A stretch of DNA of 50,197 nucleotides, taken from NCBI GenBank assembly GCA_937958625.1, contig CALGNO010000038.1:1-50197 (forward strand). Direction: 5' to 3'. This DNA is from an uncultured Neomegalonema sp. Lineage in GTDB: Bacteria; Pseudomonadota; Alphaproteobacteria; Rhodobacterales; Rhodobacteraceae. The position numbers and the translations under genes were made by a program. The notes under the pieces were generated by a model that ran no database searches, was not told where the DNA came from, and saw only the letters and a list, made by a program, of their open reading frames with translations. The stretch's first letter is position 1, and each line of letters opens with the position of its first letter. This document shows positions 1-9,857 of this stretch, in pieces.

Positions 1-141
1 GTCGCCGTTTTCTCAAGCATTGTGGGGGTTTATCTGAGCTTTTTCATCGACAGCGCGCCTGCGCCTACGATTGTGCTGATCCTGTCGGGGCTGTTTGTGC
101 TTGCCTTCCTGAACACCATCCGGCGGGCGCGCACCGCATAA
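1..141 (+). CDS. Metal ABC transporter permease, C-terminal fragment
   Basis: The window opens inside a reading frame that ends with TAA at 139-141; only the last 46 residues are present. The peptide is hydrophobic, with a turn carrying FIDSAPAPTIVL followed by a final membrane segment and a short basic tail (RRARTA). This pattern resembles the last helices of ABC-3-type permeases for zinc, manganese or iron (ZnuB/MntB/SitD-like), where an SAPAPTIVL-like stretch precedes the last helix. The metal cannot be told from this tail. It ends 39 bp before the puuE-uraD fusion on the same strand and has no evident link with purine metabolism. Confidence 0.6.
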   Translation, partial: VAVFSSIVGVYLSFFIDSAPAPTIVLILSGLFVLAFLNTIRRARTA

Positions 142-180
142 AGCTTGGCGGGGCCACAGGTTTTGCCTAATGGTTAACCC

Positions 181-1587
181 ATGAACAGATACCCCAGAGA
201 CATGCGCGGCTACGGGCCGCGTGCGCCGGACCCTCAGTGGCCAAATGACGCCAAGATCGCGGTTCAGATTGTACTGAACTACGAGGAAGGCGGGGAGAAC
301 AATATCCTGCATGGCGACAAAGCGTCGGAGGCGTTTTTGTCGGAGATCGTGGGCGCCAGCGCGTGGGACGCGCAGCGGCATTGGAACATGGAGTCGATTT
401 ACGAATACGGCGCGCGGGCCGGGTTCTGGCGGCTGCATCGCCTGTTCACCGGCATGGACGTGCCGGTCACCGTCTACGGCGTCGCGACGGCGCTGGAACG
501 CTCGCCCGAACAGGTCGCCGCAATGCAGGCGGCGGAGTGGGAGATTGCCTCCCACGGACTGAAGTGGATCGAATACAAGGATTTCTCGCCCGAAGACGAG
601 CGCGCGCACATGGCCGAGGCGATCCGTATTCACACCGAGGTCACCGGCGAGCGCCCGCGCGGGTGGTATACAGGGCGCTGTTCGATCAACACCGTCGATC
701 TGGTCGCGGAGGAAGGCGGCTTTGCCTATGTCTCCGACAGTTATGCCGATGACCTGCCCTATTGGCACGGCGCGCAACTCGTCATCCCCTACACCCTCGA
801 TGCGAACGACATGCGGTTTGCGACACCCCAGGGGTTCAATTCCGGCGATCAGTTCTTCGCCTACCTAAAGGACAGCTTCGACGCGCTTTATGCCGAGGGC
901 GAAGCGGGCGCGGCCAAGATGATGTCCATCGGCCTGCATTGCCGCTTGATCGGCAGGCCGGGGCGCGTGCAGGCATTGCGGCGCTTTATCGACTATGTGA
1001 AATCCCATGACCGGGTCTGGCTGGCGCGGCGCATCGAGATTGCACAGCACTGGGCGACACATCATCCGGCACCGTCTGCCCCGCGCCCCTCGAGCATGAC
1101 CCAAGACGCCTTCGTCGATCATTTCGGCAGCATCTTCGAACATTCGCCATGGATCGCCGAACGCGCCTTCGCGCTGGAACTCGGTCCCGCCCATGACCGC
1201 GCCCCCGGCCTGCACGCAGCGATGGCACGGATGTTTCGAGCGGCATCGGGCGAGGAGCGGCTTGGTGTGCTGAACGCCCACCCCGACCTTGCGGGAAAAC
1301 TCGCGGCGGCAAAGCGCCTGACCGCCGAGTCGAGCGCGGAACAGGCGGGGGCGGGCCTCGACGCCTTGACCGATGAGGAACGCGCTGCCTTCAGCGACCT
1401 GAACGGGCGCTACGTCAAAAAGTTCGGCTTTCCGTTCATCATCGCCGTGAAAGGGCTGACCAAGGACGCGATTCTGGACGCCTTTCGCACACGAATCGAC
1501 AATGACCGCCCGACGGAGTTCGAAACCGCCTGCCGACAGGTCGAGCGCATCGCCCTGCTCCGCCTGCGCGACATGTTGCCGTCATGA
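181..1587 (+). CDS. puuE-uraD: Bifunctional allantoinase (PuuE) / OHCU decarboxylase (UraD) fusion
   Basis: A 468-residue protein with two purine-degradation modules. Residues about 1-296 match the cofactor-independent allantoinase PuuE of the polysaccharide-deacetylase fold (NYEEGGE near 33-39, EIASHGLKWIEY at 121-132, GLHCRLIGRPGR at 251-262), which opens allantoin to allantoate. After a Pro/Ser-rich linker, residues about 305-468 match OHCU decarboxylase, which converts 2-oxo-4-hydroxy-4-carboxy-5-ureidoimidazoline to S-allantoin. The expected HPDLAGK (His367), SAEQ (Glu387) and FGFPFI motifs are present. The fusion therefore joins two consecutive steps. The stop overlaps the start of allA in an ATGA, so the two are translationally coupled. 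No clear Shine-Dalgarno precedes ATG 181; ATG 202 is an alternative. Confidence 0.93.
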   Translation: MNRYPRDMRGYGPRAPDPQWPNDAKIAVQIVLNYEEGGENNILHGDKASEAFLSEIVGASAWDAQRHWNMESIYEYGARAGFWRLHRLFTGMDVPVTVYGVATALERSPEQVAAMQAAEWEIASHGLKWIEYKDFSPEDERAHMAEAIRIHTEVTGERPRGWYTGRCSINTVDLVAEEGGFAYVSDSYADDLPYWHGAQLVIPYTLDANDMRFATPQGFNSGDQFFAYLKDSFDALYAEGEAGAAKMMSIGLHCRLIGRPGRVQALRRFIDYVKSHDRVWLARRIEIAQHWATHHPAPSAPRPSSMTQDAFVDHFGSIFEHSPWIAERAFALELGPAHDRAPGLHAAMARMFRAASGEERLGVLNAHPDLAGKLAAAKRLTAESSAEQAGAGLDALTDEERAAFSDLNGRYVKKFGFPFIIAVKGLTKDAILDAFRTRIDNDRPTEFETACRQVERIALLRLRDMLPS

Positions 1588-2114
1588 GCCGCGATATTGC
1601 GATCCGGCCCCTCGATCCGGCGGCGTTCGCGCCCTTCGGCGATGTCATCGACGCCAGCGGCGCGCCGACGGTCATGATCAACCAGGGCAACTGCGCCCGC
1701 TACAGTGACCGGGCGCTGCTTGATTTCGGCGACGCGGACGGGCGGGCGGGGATCAGCGTTTTCAAGGGCCAGCCCTATGCCCTGCCCCTCGCCCTGACGA
1801 TGATGGAGCGGCATCCCCTGGGCAGTCAGGCATTTTTGCCCCTCTCCGCCGATCCGTTTCTGGTCATCGTCGCGCCCGACGACAACGGCGCGCCGGGGAC
1901 GCCGCTCGCCTTTCTGACCGCTGCGGGTCAGGGCGTGAACTATCACCGCAATATCTGGCACGGGGTGCTGACGCCCCTAGGCAACGAGCGCCTGTTCGCC
2001 GTCGTCGACCGCATCGGCACCGGCGAGAACCTGCAAGAACATTGGTTCGAGACGCCGTGGCGGATTGTCGACCCAGATGGCCTCGTCTCCGCCGGTCTGA
2101 CAGACCCGACTTGA
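1584..2114 (+). CDS. allA: Ureidoglycolate lyase
   Basis: A 176-residue cupin-fold protein that cleaves ureidoglycolate to glyoxylate and urea, the last step of allantoin breakdown. Recognisable family features are the N-terminal LDPAAFAPFGDVID stretch, the MMERHPLGSQAF motif in the middle, and GQGVNYHRNIWHGVLTPL towards the C-terminus. The length is normal for AllA (about 160-175 residues). The start ATG lies inside the stop of the puuE-uraD fusion (ATGA, 1584-1587). The NCS2 permease follows 71 bp downstream. No allantoate amidohydrolase or allantoicase, which would supply its substrate, is seen in the window. Confidence 0.93.
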   Translation: MSRDIAIRPLDPAAFAPFGDVIDASGAPTVMINQGNCARYSDRALLDFGDADGRAGISVFKGQPYALPLALTMMERHPLGSQAFLPLSADPFLVIVAPDDNGAPGTPLAFLTAAGQGVNYHRNIWHGVLTPLGNERLFAVVDRIGTGENLQEHWFETPWRIVDPDGLVSAGLTDPT

Positions 2115-2185
2115 CGCGACTCGTTTTTCGCAGCGCAACATAAGCAACAGTAATCAGCGACCATCTCATTCGAGGAAAAGACAGA

Positions 2186-3655
2186 ATGGCCCGAAACAAT
2201 TCCATCGGCACGCCAGAGCAACTGCGCGACCCGAACTATACACCGGCTCTCTATAAGGCGGTGCCGCTCGGTATTCAGCATGTCTTGGCCATGTTCGTGT
2301 CGAATGTCACCCCGGCGATTATCGTGGCCGGGGCGGCAGGATTTGGGTTCGGCTCGAATTCACCGGATTTCCCGGTTCTTCTTTACATGATTCAGATGTC
2401 GATGCTGTTCGCCGGTATCGCGACCTTGATACAGACCATCGGCCTTGGCCCGGCGGGCGCGCGCTTGCCCATCGTGCAAGGCACCAGCTTTGCCTTTATC
2501 CCCATCATGATTCCACTGGTCGCAGGCAAGGGCGTCGAGGCTCTGCCGGTGTTGTTCGGCGGCGTGCTGATCGGCGGCTTGTTCCACGCGGTGCTGGGCC
2601 TTTTCATCGGACGTATCCGCTTTGCCCTGCCCCCGCTCGTGACGGGTCTGGTGGTGACGATGATCGGTCTGGTGCTGGTCAAGGTCGGTATCGAATACGC
2701 GGCGGGCGGCGTTCCGGCAAAGGCGCGAAACCTGCCGGAATATGGCAGCCTGCTGAATTGGAGCGCGGCGCTGGTCGTGATCTTCGTGACGCTGGGGCTG
2801 AAGTTCTTCACGCGCGGGATGCTCTCGGTCTCCGCCGTTCTGATCGGCATCGTCGCCGGGTATTTCTATGCCATCGCTGTCGGCATTCTCGATACGGCCT
2901 CCATCGCCACGAGCTGGGAGCGCGCGGCGAGCTTTGCCCCGCCCAAGCCGTTCGAGTTCGGGTTCGAGTTCAGCTTTGCCGCCGTCATCGGCTTTTGCCT
3001 CATGGCCTTCGTGTCGGCGGTCGAAACCGTGGGCGATGTCTCGGGGATCACCAAGGGCGGCGCGGGGCGCGAGGCGACCGATGACGAGATCCGCGGCGCA
3101 ACCTTTGCCGATGGTTTCGGCACAGCTATCGCCGGCGTCTTCGGCGGCCTGCCCAACACCTCCTTCTCGCAGAATGTCGGCCTGATCGCGATGACCGGCG
3201 TCATGAGCCGCCACGTCGTCACCATCGGTGCGCTGTTCCTGATCGCGTGCGGTCTGGTCCCGAAAGTCGGCGGCATCATCCGCACCATTCCCATCGAAGT
3301 GCTGGGCGGCGGTGTGATCGTGATGTTCGGCATGGTCGTCGCGGCGGGGGTCTCGATGCTGTCGGACGTGGTCTGGAACCGTCGCAACATGGTGATCTTT
3401 GCGGTTGCGATCTCCATCGGCCTCGGGTTGCAGCTCGAGGTCATGAACCTCGCACCGGGCTCGCCCAATGCGCTGCAATTCCTGCCCGACACCCTGCGTA
3501 TCCTCGCCGCATCGGGCATCCTGCCCGCCGCCCTGATCGCCATCGTGCTCAATCTTCTGTTGCCGGAAGAACTCGCCGACGAGGCGACGGACGAGGTCTC
3601 TGGCGGACACGCCGGCGAGCGCCTCGACCCGCATGGATCGCCGCGTCAGCCGTAA
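2186..3655 (+). CDS. NCS2 family urate/xanthine permease
   Basis: A 489-residue membrane protein with about 12-14 hydrophobic segments, of the nucleobase-cation symporter-2 family. Diagnostic motifs are visible: VQGTSFAFIPIM (TM3 region), SAVETVGDVSGITKGG (TM8 region with the key Glu) and GLPNTSFSQNVGLIAMTG (TM10 region with the NTSFSQN signature of the xanthine/urate group). It probably imports urate or xanthine by proton symport for the surrounding purine pathway; which one cannot be read from sequence. A good Shine-Dalgarno (GAGGAAAAG, near 2171-2179) supports ATG 2186. The 3' end overlaps convergent maeB by 10 bp. Confidence 0.93.
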   Translation: MARNNSIGTPEQLRDPNYTPALYKAVPLGIQHVLAMFVSNVTPAIIVAGAAGFGFGSNSPDFPVLLYMIQMSMLFAGIATLIQTIGLGPAGARLPIVQGTSFAFIPIMIPLVAGKGVEALPVLFGGVLIGGLFHAVLGLFIGRIRFALPPLVTGLVVTMIGLVLVKVGIEYAAGGVPAKARNLPEYGSLLNWSAALVVIFVTLGLKFFTRGMLSVSAVLIGIVAGYFYAIAVGILDTASIATSWERAASFAPPKPFEFGFEFSFAAVIGFCLMAFVSAVETVGDVSGITKGGAGREATDDEIRGATFADGFGTAIAGVFGGLPNTSFSQNVGLIAMTGVMSRHVVTIGALFLIACGLVPKVGGIIRTIPIEVLGGGVIVMFGMVVAAGVSMLSDVVWNRRNMVIFAVAISIGLGLQLEVMNLAPGSPNALQFLPDTLRILAASGILPAALIAIVLNLLLPEELADEATDEVSGGHAGERLDPHGSPRQP

Positions 3656-5925
3656 CTGGACACCGGCATCCCCGCGAGGGCGGCGATGTTGAGCAGGCCG
3701 CGCGCCGTGACACCGGGGGTCACGATATGCGCGCGGTTGCCCATCCCCATCAGGATCGGGCCGACTTCGACACCGCCGGAAACCGACCGCAACAGGTTGC
3801 GCGCCGCCCCCGCCGCGTCGATGTCGGTATAGACGAGGACGTTGGCCTTGCCGGTCAGGCGGCTCCCCGGCAGCAGACGCTCGCGCAGCTCTGGATTAAG
3901 CGCCGTATCGGTATGCATTTCGCCCTCATACTCGAAATCGCGGGGCTGACCGTCGAGCAGCGCCAGCGCCACCCGCGCGACCTCCCCGGACCGACAGGCC
4001 AGATTGCCGAATTGCGAGCTTGAGCAAATCGCGATTTTCGGGTCCAGCCCAAAGCGATGCACATGCCGCGCCGCGCCGATGACCGTCTCCGCCAATTGCT
4101 CGGGCGTGGGCGAGATATGCACATGGGTATCGGCGATGAACAGCGGCCCGTCATCGAGGATCGTCAGGGACAGCGCACCGACCGGGTGATGCTTTTCGGT
4201 GCCGAGGATCTGGTTCACATAATTGAGGTGCCACTGATACTGGCCGAAGGTGCCACAGATCATGCTGTCGGCCTCGCCCCGATGAACCATCGTCGCCGCG
4301 ATGGCGGTGGTATTTGTGCGCAAGATCGCCTTCGCAAGATCGGGCGTCACGCCCTTTCGCGCCATCAACTCGTGATAACTGCCCCAGTATTCCCGAAACC
4401 GCTGATCATTATTCGGGTCGACTAGATCGAAATGCGTTCCTTGTTTGAGGGTCAGGCCCTCGCGCTCGATCCGGGCCTCGACTACCTCCGGGCGACCGAC
4501 AAGCACCACCGACTCGCTCAACTCCTCGTACATCGCCTGCACGGCGCGCAGCACGCGCGGCTCTTCGCCTTCCGCAAACACAATGCTGCGCCGGAGGGTA
4601 CGCGCGGACTCAAAGACAGGCCGCATGATCATCGCCGAGCGATAAACCTGCGTCTCCAACCCGGCATGATAGGCGTCGAGGTCCACGGTTCGGGTGGCCG
4701 CGCCGCTTTCCATCGCCGCCTTCGCCACCGCGACCGCAACCGTAGGCAACAGGCGCGGGTCGAACGGTTTGGGGATCAGGTAATCCGGGCCAAAGGCCAG
4801 CCGCTCTCCCTGATAGGCCGCGCCGAGTTCTGCACTCGCCGTCTCCCGCGCAAGGCCCGCAATCGCACCGACGCAGGCGATCTTCATCGCGTCGTTGATC
4901 TCGGTCGCCCCCACATCGAGCGCGCCGCGAAAGATGAACGGAAAGCACAGGACATTATTGACCTGATTGGGATAATCCGACCGCCCTGTCGCGATCATCG
5001 CATCGGGCGAAACCGCCCGCGCCGCCTCGGGCATGATCTCGGGCACCGGATTGGCGAGGGCGAAAATAATCGGATGCGGCGCCATCTTCGCAACCATCGC
5101 CTCGGTCAGAACCCCCGGTCCCGACAGGCCGAGGAACAGGTTCGCACCGTCGATCACCTGATCCAGCGTGCGTAGATCGGACTTTTGAGCAAACGCTTCC
5201 TTTTCCGGCTCGTTCCGGCTTTCCCGCCCCTCATAGACGAGGCCATCGATGTCGCACAGCCAGATATTCTCGCGCTTGACGCCGAGTTTCATCAGCATGT
5301 TGAGGCAGGCAATCCCGGCGGCCCCGCCCCCGGTCGAGACGACCTTGATGTCGGCAAAGTCCTTTTTCGCCAGATGCAGCGCATTGCTCGCCGCCGCGCT
5401 GACGACGATGGCGGTGCCGTGCTGGTCATCGTGAAACACCGGAATGCCCATGCGCTCGCGGCAGATGCGCTCGACGATAAAACACTCGGGGGCCTTGATG
5501 TCTTCGAGGTTGATTGCGCCAAAGGTCGGCTCCAGCGCACAGACCATATCGGCAAGGCGCTCGGGGTCGGATTCGTTCAGCTCGATGTCGAAACAGTCGA
5601 TCCCGGCGAATTTCTTGAACAGAACCGCCTTGCCCTCCATGACCGGCTTGGATGCCTGCGCACCGATATTGCCGAGGCCGAGCACGGCACTGCCATTGGT
5701 GACGACGCCGACGAGATTGCCCTTCGTGGTGTAAAGCCGCGCATTGGCCGGATCAGCCTTGATCTCCAGGCACGCCTCGGCCACGCCGGGGGAATACGCA
5801 CGGGCAAGGTCGCGGCCCGTGGTCATCGGTTTGGTTGCACGAATGGCGAGTTTACCGGGCCTCGGCAAGGCGTGGTAATCCAGCGCCGCCTTACGATCCA
5901 CAGCGGCCTTGGTTTCGTCAGTCAT
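3646..5925 (-). CDS. maeB: NADP-dependent malic enzyme with C-terminal phosphotransacetylase-like domain
   Basis: A 759-residue hybrid malic enzyme that oxidatively decarboxylates malate to pyruvate. The N-terminal half carries the malic-enzyme domains ([14 protein letters not shown] near 42-55, [16 protein letters not shown] near 85-100, then [11 protein letters not shown] and the dinucleotide-binding [13 protein letters not shown]). Roughly the last 330 residues form a phosphate acetyl/butyryltransferase-like domain ([17 protein letters not shown] onwards), known in alphaproteobacterial MaeB to be regulatory and not required for malic activity. I chose ATG 5925 because GGGAGGAAAG lies just upstream on the minus strand and the family begins here. 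The frame stays open to 6156, but that extension has no homology and enters the xdhA start. It splits the purine genes and is convergent with the NCS2 permease. Confidence 0.95.
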   Translation of the reverse strand: MTDETKAAVDRKAALDYHALPRPGKLAIRATKPMTTGRDLARAYSPGVAEACLEIKADPANARLYTTKGNLVGVVTNGSAVLGLGNIGAQASKPVMEGKAVLFKKFAGIDCFDIELNESDPERLADMVCALEPTFGAINLEDIKAPECFIVERICRERMGIPVFHDDQHGTAIVVSAAASNALHLAKKDFADIKVVSTGGGAAGIACLNMLMKLGVKRENIWLCDIDGLVYEGRESRNEPEKEAFAQKSDLRTLDQVIDGANLFLGLSGPGVLTEAMVAKMAPHPIIFALANPVPEIMPEAARAVSPDAMIATGRSDYPNQVNNVLCFPFIFRGALDVGATEINDAMKIACVGAIAGLARETASAELGAAYQGERLAFGPDYLIPKPFDPRLLPTVAVAVAKAAMESGAATRTVDLDAYHAGLETQVYRSAMIMRPVFESARTLRRSIVFAEGEEPRVLRAVQAMYEELSESVVLVGRPEVVEARIEREGLTLKQGTHFDLVDPNNDQRFREYWGSYHELMARKGVTPDLAKAILRTNTTAIAATMVHRGEADSMICGTFGQYQWHLNYVNQILGTEKHHPVGALSLTILDDGPLFIADTHVHISPTPEQLAETVIGAARHVHRFGLDPKIAICSSSQFGNLACRSGEVARVALALLDGQPRDFEYEGEMHTDTALNPELRERLLPGSRLTGKANVLVYTDIDAAGAARNLLRSVSGGVEVGPILMGMGNRAHIVTPGVTARGLLNIAALAGMPVSSYG

Positions 5926-6066
5926 GCGGTCTTTCCTCCCGTTGCGTCCCGACCTTCGCCGCGCGTAAGGTGATTTGCGGCGTGGGGCGTCGAGATTGGC
6001 AGATAATTCGCCTGACCGCGACGCCTTTTTCGACCCTGACAGCCGCGATGAACACAGGAGCGCGCC
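5926..6066. promoter_or_regulatory. Divergent promoter region between maeB and xdhA
   Basis: This 141-bp gap separates the divergently transcribed maeB (start 5925) and xdhA (start 6067), so both promoters should be here. It holds the maeB ribosome binding site on the minus strand and an AGGAGCG Shine-Dalgarno (about 6057-6063) for xdhA on the plus strand. I could not pick convincing -35/-10 pairs or a clear dyad. Confidence 0.45.
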
Positions 6067-7527
6067 ATGGCGCATCGACAGGAAATCAGGTTTTTGCTGA
6101 ACGACCGACAGGTTGCCATCGGCGACATCGGCGCGTCCGACACCCTGCTCGATCACCTGCGCCTGACCGCAGCCCTGACCGGCACCAAGGAAGGCTGCGC
6201 CGAGGGCGATTGCGGAGCCTGCACCGTCTTGGTCGGGCGGCTACGCGATGGCGTGTTGCGGTATCAGCCGGTGAACGCCTGTATCCGCTTTCTGGCCTCG
6301 GTCGATGCTTGCCACGTCGTCACCGTCGAGCACCTGCGCGCGGGCGAGGGCGGTGGCCTGCATCCCGTGCAGCAAGCGATGGTCGATCACCATGGCAGCC
6401 AATGCGGATTTTGTACGCCGGGTATCGTCATGGCGCTTTATGCGCTGTGGATGCAGACCCCCGAACCGACCCGCCATCAGATCGAGACCGCCCTGCAAGG
6501 CAACCTCTGCCGTTGCACCGGCTATGCCCCGATCATCCGTGCAGCCGAGGCCGCGGCGCGTTATGGCACACCGGCAACGGACCCGCTGAATACCGAGCGC
6601 GAGGCGGTCACCGCGCGATTGGCGGCCCTGCAAGACGGGCACCGGGTCGAAGTCGCACGCGATGACGACCGCGCCATCCTGCCCGCCAGCGTCGATGATC
6701 TTGCGGCGATGCTGCTCGAACATCCCGCCGCCACCGTCGTTGCCGGGGCAACCGATGTCGGCCTGTGGGTCACAAAGCACTTTCGCGATATTTCTCCGGC
6801 GGTGTTCACCGGTCATCTTGAGGGATTGCAGCAGATCGAGGTCGGCGACACGGCCATGCGCATCGGTGCGGGGGCGTCCTACACGGACTGCGAGGCGATG
6901 CTGGCGGCGGAATACCCCAATCTCACCGAATACTGGAACCGGATTGCCGGGTGGCAGGTGCGCAATATGGGAACGGTCGGCGGCAATATCGCCAACGGCT
7001 CGCCCATCGGCGATACGCCCCCCGTCCTGATCGCGCTCGGGGCTGAGATCGTGCTGCGCCGGGGAGAGGCGCGGCGCAGTCTGGCGCTGGAGGACTTCTT
7101 CATCGACTACGGCAAGCAAGACCGCGCACCGGGCGAATTTATCGAGCAGATCATAATCCCGCGCCGCGCGAACGGCACCCACCACGCCGCCTATAAAGTC
7201 TCAAAGCGAAGGGATGACGATATTTCCTCGGTCGCCGCCGCGTTCAACGTCACGGTGGCGGAGGGCACCGTCACGGCGGCCCGCATCGCCTTTGGCGGCA
7301 TGGCAGGCATCCCGAAACGCGCAAAGGCCGCCGAGGCCGCAATCGTGGGCGCGGCTTGGTCGGAGGCAACACTGCTAACCGCCGCCGCCAGCCTCGACGA
7401 TGATTTCGCGCCGCTGACCGACTGGCGTGCGTCGTCGGAATACCGGATGCAGGTGGCGCGCAACCTCTTCCGCCGTTTCTGGCTCGAACAGGGCGCGGGC
7501 GATGCAGCCGCTCGGCTATCCGCATGA
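6067..7527 (+). CDS. xdhA: Xanthine dehydrogenase small subunit (2Fe-2S and FAD)
   Basis: A 486-residue iron-sulfur/flavin subunit of bacterial xanthine dehydrogenase, which passes electrons from the molybdenum subunit to NAD+. The plant-type ferredoxin domain has Cys44, Cys49, Cys52 and Cys72. The helical 2Fe-2S domain has CGFC (113-116) and NLCRC (148-150), so both clusters are complete. The middle carries the FAD-binding region (VVAGATDVGLWV, then GTVGGNIANGSPIGDTPP), and the CO-dehydrogenase-flavoprotein C-terminal domain follows. Length agrees with Rhodobacter XdhA. The stop overlaps the start of xdhB (ATGA, 7524-7527). It leads the xdhA-xdhB-xdhC-guaD operon, divergent from maeB. Confidence 0.96.
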   Translation: MAHRQEIRFLLNDRQVAIGDIGASDTLLDHLRLTAALTGTKEGCAEGDCGACTVLVGRLRDGVLRYQPVNACIRFLASVDACHVVTVEHLRAGEGGGLHPVQQAMVDHHGSQCGFCTPGIVMALYALWMQTPEPTRHQIETALQGNLCRCTGYAPIIRAAEAAARYGTPATDPLNTEREAVTARLAALQDGHRVEVARDDDRAILPASVDDLAAMLLEHPAATVVAGATDVGLWVTKHFRDISPAVFTGHLEGLQQIEVGDTAMRIGAGASYTDCEAMLAAEYPNLTEYWNRIAGWQVRNMGTVGGNIANGSPIGDTPPVLIALGAEIVLRRGEARRSLALEDFFIDYGKQDRAPGEFIEQIIIPRRANGTHHAAYKVSKRRDDDISSVAAAFNVTVAEGTVTAARIAFGGMAGIPKRAKAAEAAIVGAAWSEATLLTAAASLDDDFAPLTDWRASSEYRMQVARNLFRRFWLEQGAGDAAARLSA

Positions 7528-9857
7528 CGGCACGGCGTCCAATAGCAATACGCGGCAGCGTCCATACCGACCTGCAACACGACTCCGCCACCAAGCATGT
7601 GACGGGTCTGGCCACCTATACCGATGACATCGCCGAACCGGCGCGAACCCTGCACGCCTGTCTCGGCCTGTCGACCATCGCCCATGGCCGTATCGAGGCT
7701 TGCGATCTGGACACCGTGCGCAGCGCAGCCGGGGTCGTGGCCGTGCTGACCGCTGCCGATATTCCCGGCGTCAATGACATCAGCCCCACGGGCCTGAACG
7801 ACGAACCGATCTTCGCCGAGGATAAAGTCGAATTCCACGGCCAGCCGATCTTCGCCGTCATCGCCGAGACCCGAGACGCCGCACGGCGGGCAGTGGTCAA
7901 GGCGCGGATAGACTATACCCCTCTGCCCCACGCCCTCGATCCGCTTGAGGCTATCGAAAAGGGCTATCCCCATGTCACCGCGCCCCTGACCCTCAGGCGC
8001 GGCGATGCGGATGCAGCACTTGCCGCCGCGCAGCACCGGATCAAGGGCCAAATGGCGGTCGGCGGACAGGATCACATGTATCTCGAAGGCCAGATCGCCC
8101 TCGCCATTCCGGGCGAGGATGATGACGTCACCGTCTGGTCCTCGACCCAGCATCCCAGCGAAGTGCAGCACATGGTCGGCCATGCGCTGGGCGTGCCGTC
8201 AAATGCGGTCACGGTCAAGGTCCGCCGGATGGGCGGCGGGTTTGGCGGCAAGGAAACCCAGATGAACATCTTCGCCGCTGTCGCAGCGGTGGCCGCCAAG
8301 AAACTCGGGCGTCCGGTAAAGCTGCGCCCAGACCGCGACGACGACATGATCGCCACCGGAAAGCGCCACGACTTCGCCATCGACTACGATGTCGGTTTCG
8401 ACGGCGAGGGCCGGATCGAGGCGCTCGACGCGCGGTTCGCCGCCCGCTGCGGGTTTTCCGCCGATCTCAGCGGGCCGGTCACCGACCGCGCGCTGTTCCA
8501 TGCCGACAACGCTTATTTCTACCCGGCGGTACGCTTGCAATCGCGGCCCATGAAGACCAACACCGTCTCCAACACAGCCTTTCGCGGCTTTGGCGGTCCC
8601 CAAGGCGTGATCGCCGCCGAACGGGTCATCGAGGAAATCGCCTATGCCCTCGGGCGCGACACGTTGGATATCCGAAAGGCCAATCTCTATGGCGGCGCGG
8701 GCCGCGACGTCACGCCATATCACCAGACCGTCGAAGACAACATTCTCCCTCGGCTGATTGGCGAGTTGGAAGAAACTGCCGACTATCAAACGCGCCGCGC
8801 CGCCATCCTCGCCCATAACGCCGAGGGCAGCGTGCTGCGAAAGGGGATTGCCCTCACGCCGGTGAAGTTCGGCATTTCTTTCACCGCGACGTGGTTCAAT
8901 CAAGCGGGGGCGCTGGTCCATGTCTATAAGGACGGGTCGATCCACCTGAACCACGGCGGCACCGAGATGGGACAAGGTCTCAACACCAAGGTCGCGCAGG
9001 TGGTCGCCGATGCGTTTCAGGTCGATATTGACCGGATAAAGATCACCGCGACGTCCACCGGCAAAGTGCCAAACACATCCGCCACCGCCGCCTCTTCGGG
9101 GTCGGACCTGAACGCCATGGCGGCGCTGGACGCGGTGGAGCAGATCAAGGCACGGCTGGTCGCTTTTGCCACTGAGCACTGGCAAACCGACGCCAGCGCG
9201 ATCCGCTTCGCCCCGAATACCGTCCTGATCGGCGACGAAGCCGTCCCGTTCCCGGACCTGGTCTCAGCCGCCTATATGGCGCGGGTACAGCTTTCGGCAG
9301 CGGGGTTCTACAAGACACCGAAAATCCATTGGGACCGGGAGACGGGCACGGGCCGCCCGTTCTATTACTTCGCCTATGGCGCGGCGGTGTCCGAGGTGAC
9401 GGTGGACACGTTGACCGGCGAATATCGCGTTGAGCGCACAGACATTCTCCATGATGTCGGTCGGTCGCTGAACCCAGCCATCGACCTTGGCCAGATCGAA
9501 GGGGGCTTTGTGCAGGGTGTCGGCTGGCTGACCAGCGAAGAACTCTGGTGGGATGCCGAGGGCCGCCTGCGCACCCATGCACCCTCGACCTACAAGATCC
9601 CCCTCGCCTCGGATATTCCGCGCATCTTCAACGTGGCGCTGGCCGAATGGTCGGAGAATCCAGAACGCACGATCAAGCGGTCAAAGGCCGTGGGCGAGCC
9701 GCCTTTCATGCTGGGCATTTCAGTCTTCGAAGCCCTGTCGATGGCGGTGGCGAGCATCGCGGATTACCGCGAATGTCCCCGCCTCGACGCCCCGGCCACG
9801 CCCGAGCGCGTGCTGATGGCCATCGAACGCCTGCGCGGCGCGGAGAGTAGCGCATGA
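7524..9857 (+). CDS. xdhB: Xanthine dehydrogenase large molybdenum subunit
   Basis: A 777-residue catalytic subunit that binds the molybdopterin cofactor and hydroxylates hypoxanthine to xanthine and xanthine to urate. The family motifs are intact: GGGFGGKETQ (cofactor loop), NTAFRGFGGPQGV (substrate-arginine/cofactor loop), HGGTEMGQGLNTKVAQV, and near the C-terminus KAVGEPPFMLGISVFEA, which holds the catalytic glutamate of the VGEPP motif. Length is as expected for XdhB of two-subunit-type enzymes. It overlaps xdhA and xdhC by 4 bp each, which points to tightly coupled synthesis. Confidence 0.96.
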   Translation: MTARRPIAIRGSVHTDLQHDSATKHVTGLATYTDDIAEPARTLHACLGLSTIAHGRIEACDLDTVRSAAGVVAVLTAADIPGVNDISPTGLNDEPIFAEDKVEFHGQPIFAVIAETRDAARRAVVKARIDYTPLPHALDPLEAIEKGYPHVTAPLTLRRGDADAALAAAQHRIKGQMAVGGQDHMYLEGQIALAIPGEDDDVTVWSSTQHPSEVQHMVGHALGVPSNAVTVKVRRMGGGFGGKETQMNIFAAVAAVAAKKLGRPVKLRPDRDDDMIATGKRHDFAIDYDVGFDGEGRIEALDARFAARCGFSADLSGPVTDRALFHADNAYFYPAVRLQSRPMKTNTVSNTAFRGFGGPQGVIAAERVIEEIAYALGRDTLDIRKANLYGGAGRDVTPYHQTVEDNILPRLIGELEETADYQTRRAAILAHNAEGSVLRKGIALTPVKFGISFTATWFNQAGALVHVYKDGSIHLNHGGTEMGQGLNTKVAQVVADAFQVDIDRIKITATSTGKVPNTSATAASSGSDLNAMAALDAVEQIKARLVAFATEHWQTDASAIRFAPNTVLIGDEAVPFPDLVSAAYMARVQLSAAGFYKTPKIHWDRETGTGRPFYYFAYGAAVSEVTVDTLTGEYRVERTDILHDVGRSLNPAIDLGQIEGGFVQGVGWLTSEELWWDAEGRLRTHAPSTYKIPLASDIPRIFNVALAEWSENPERTIKRSKAVGEPPFMLGISVFEALSMAVASIADYRECPRLDAPATPERVLMAIERLRGAESSA

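Noticed and set aside
2360-3634. A 424-codon open frame on the minus strand
   Set aside because: Antisense to the NCS2 permease, whose family motifs are complete.
5926-6156. N-terminal extension of MaeB
   Set aside because: The extension has no family similarity, overlaps the xdhA start, and a strong Shine-Dalgarno stands before ATG 5925.
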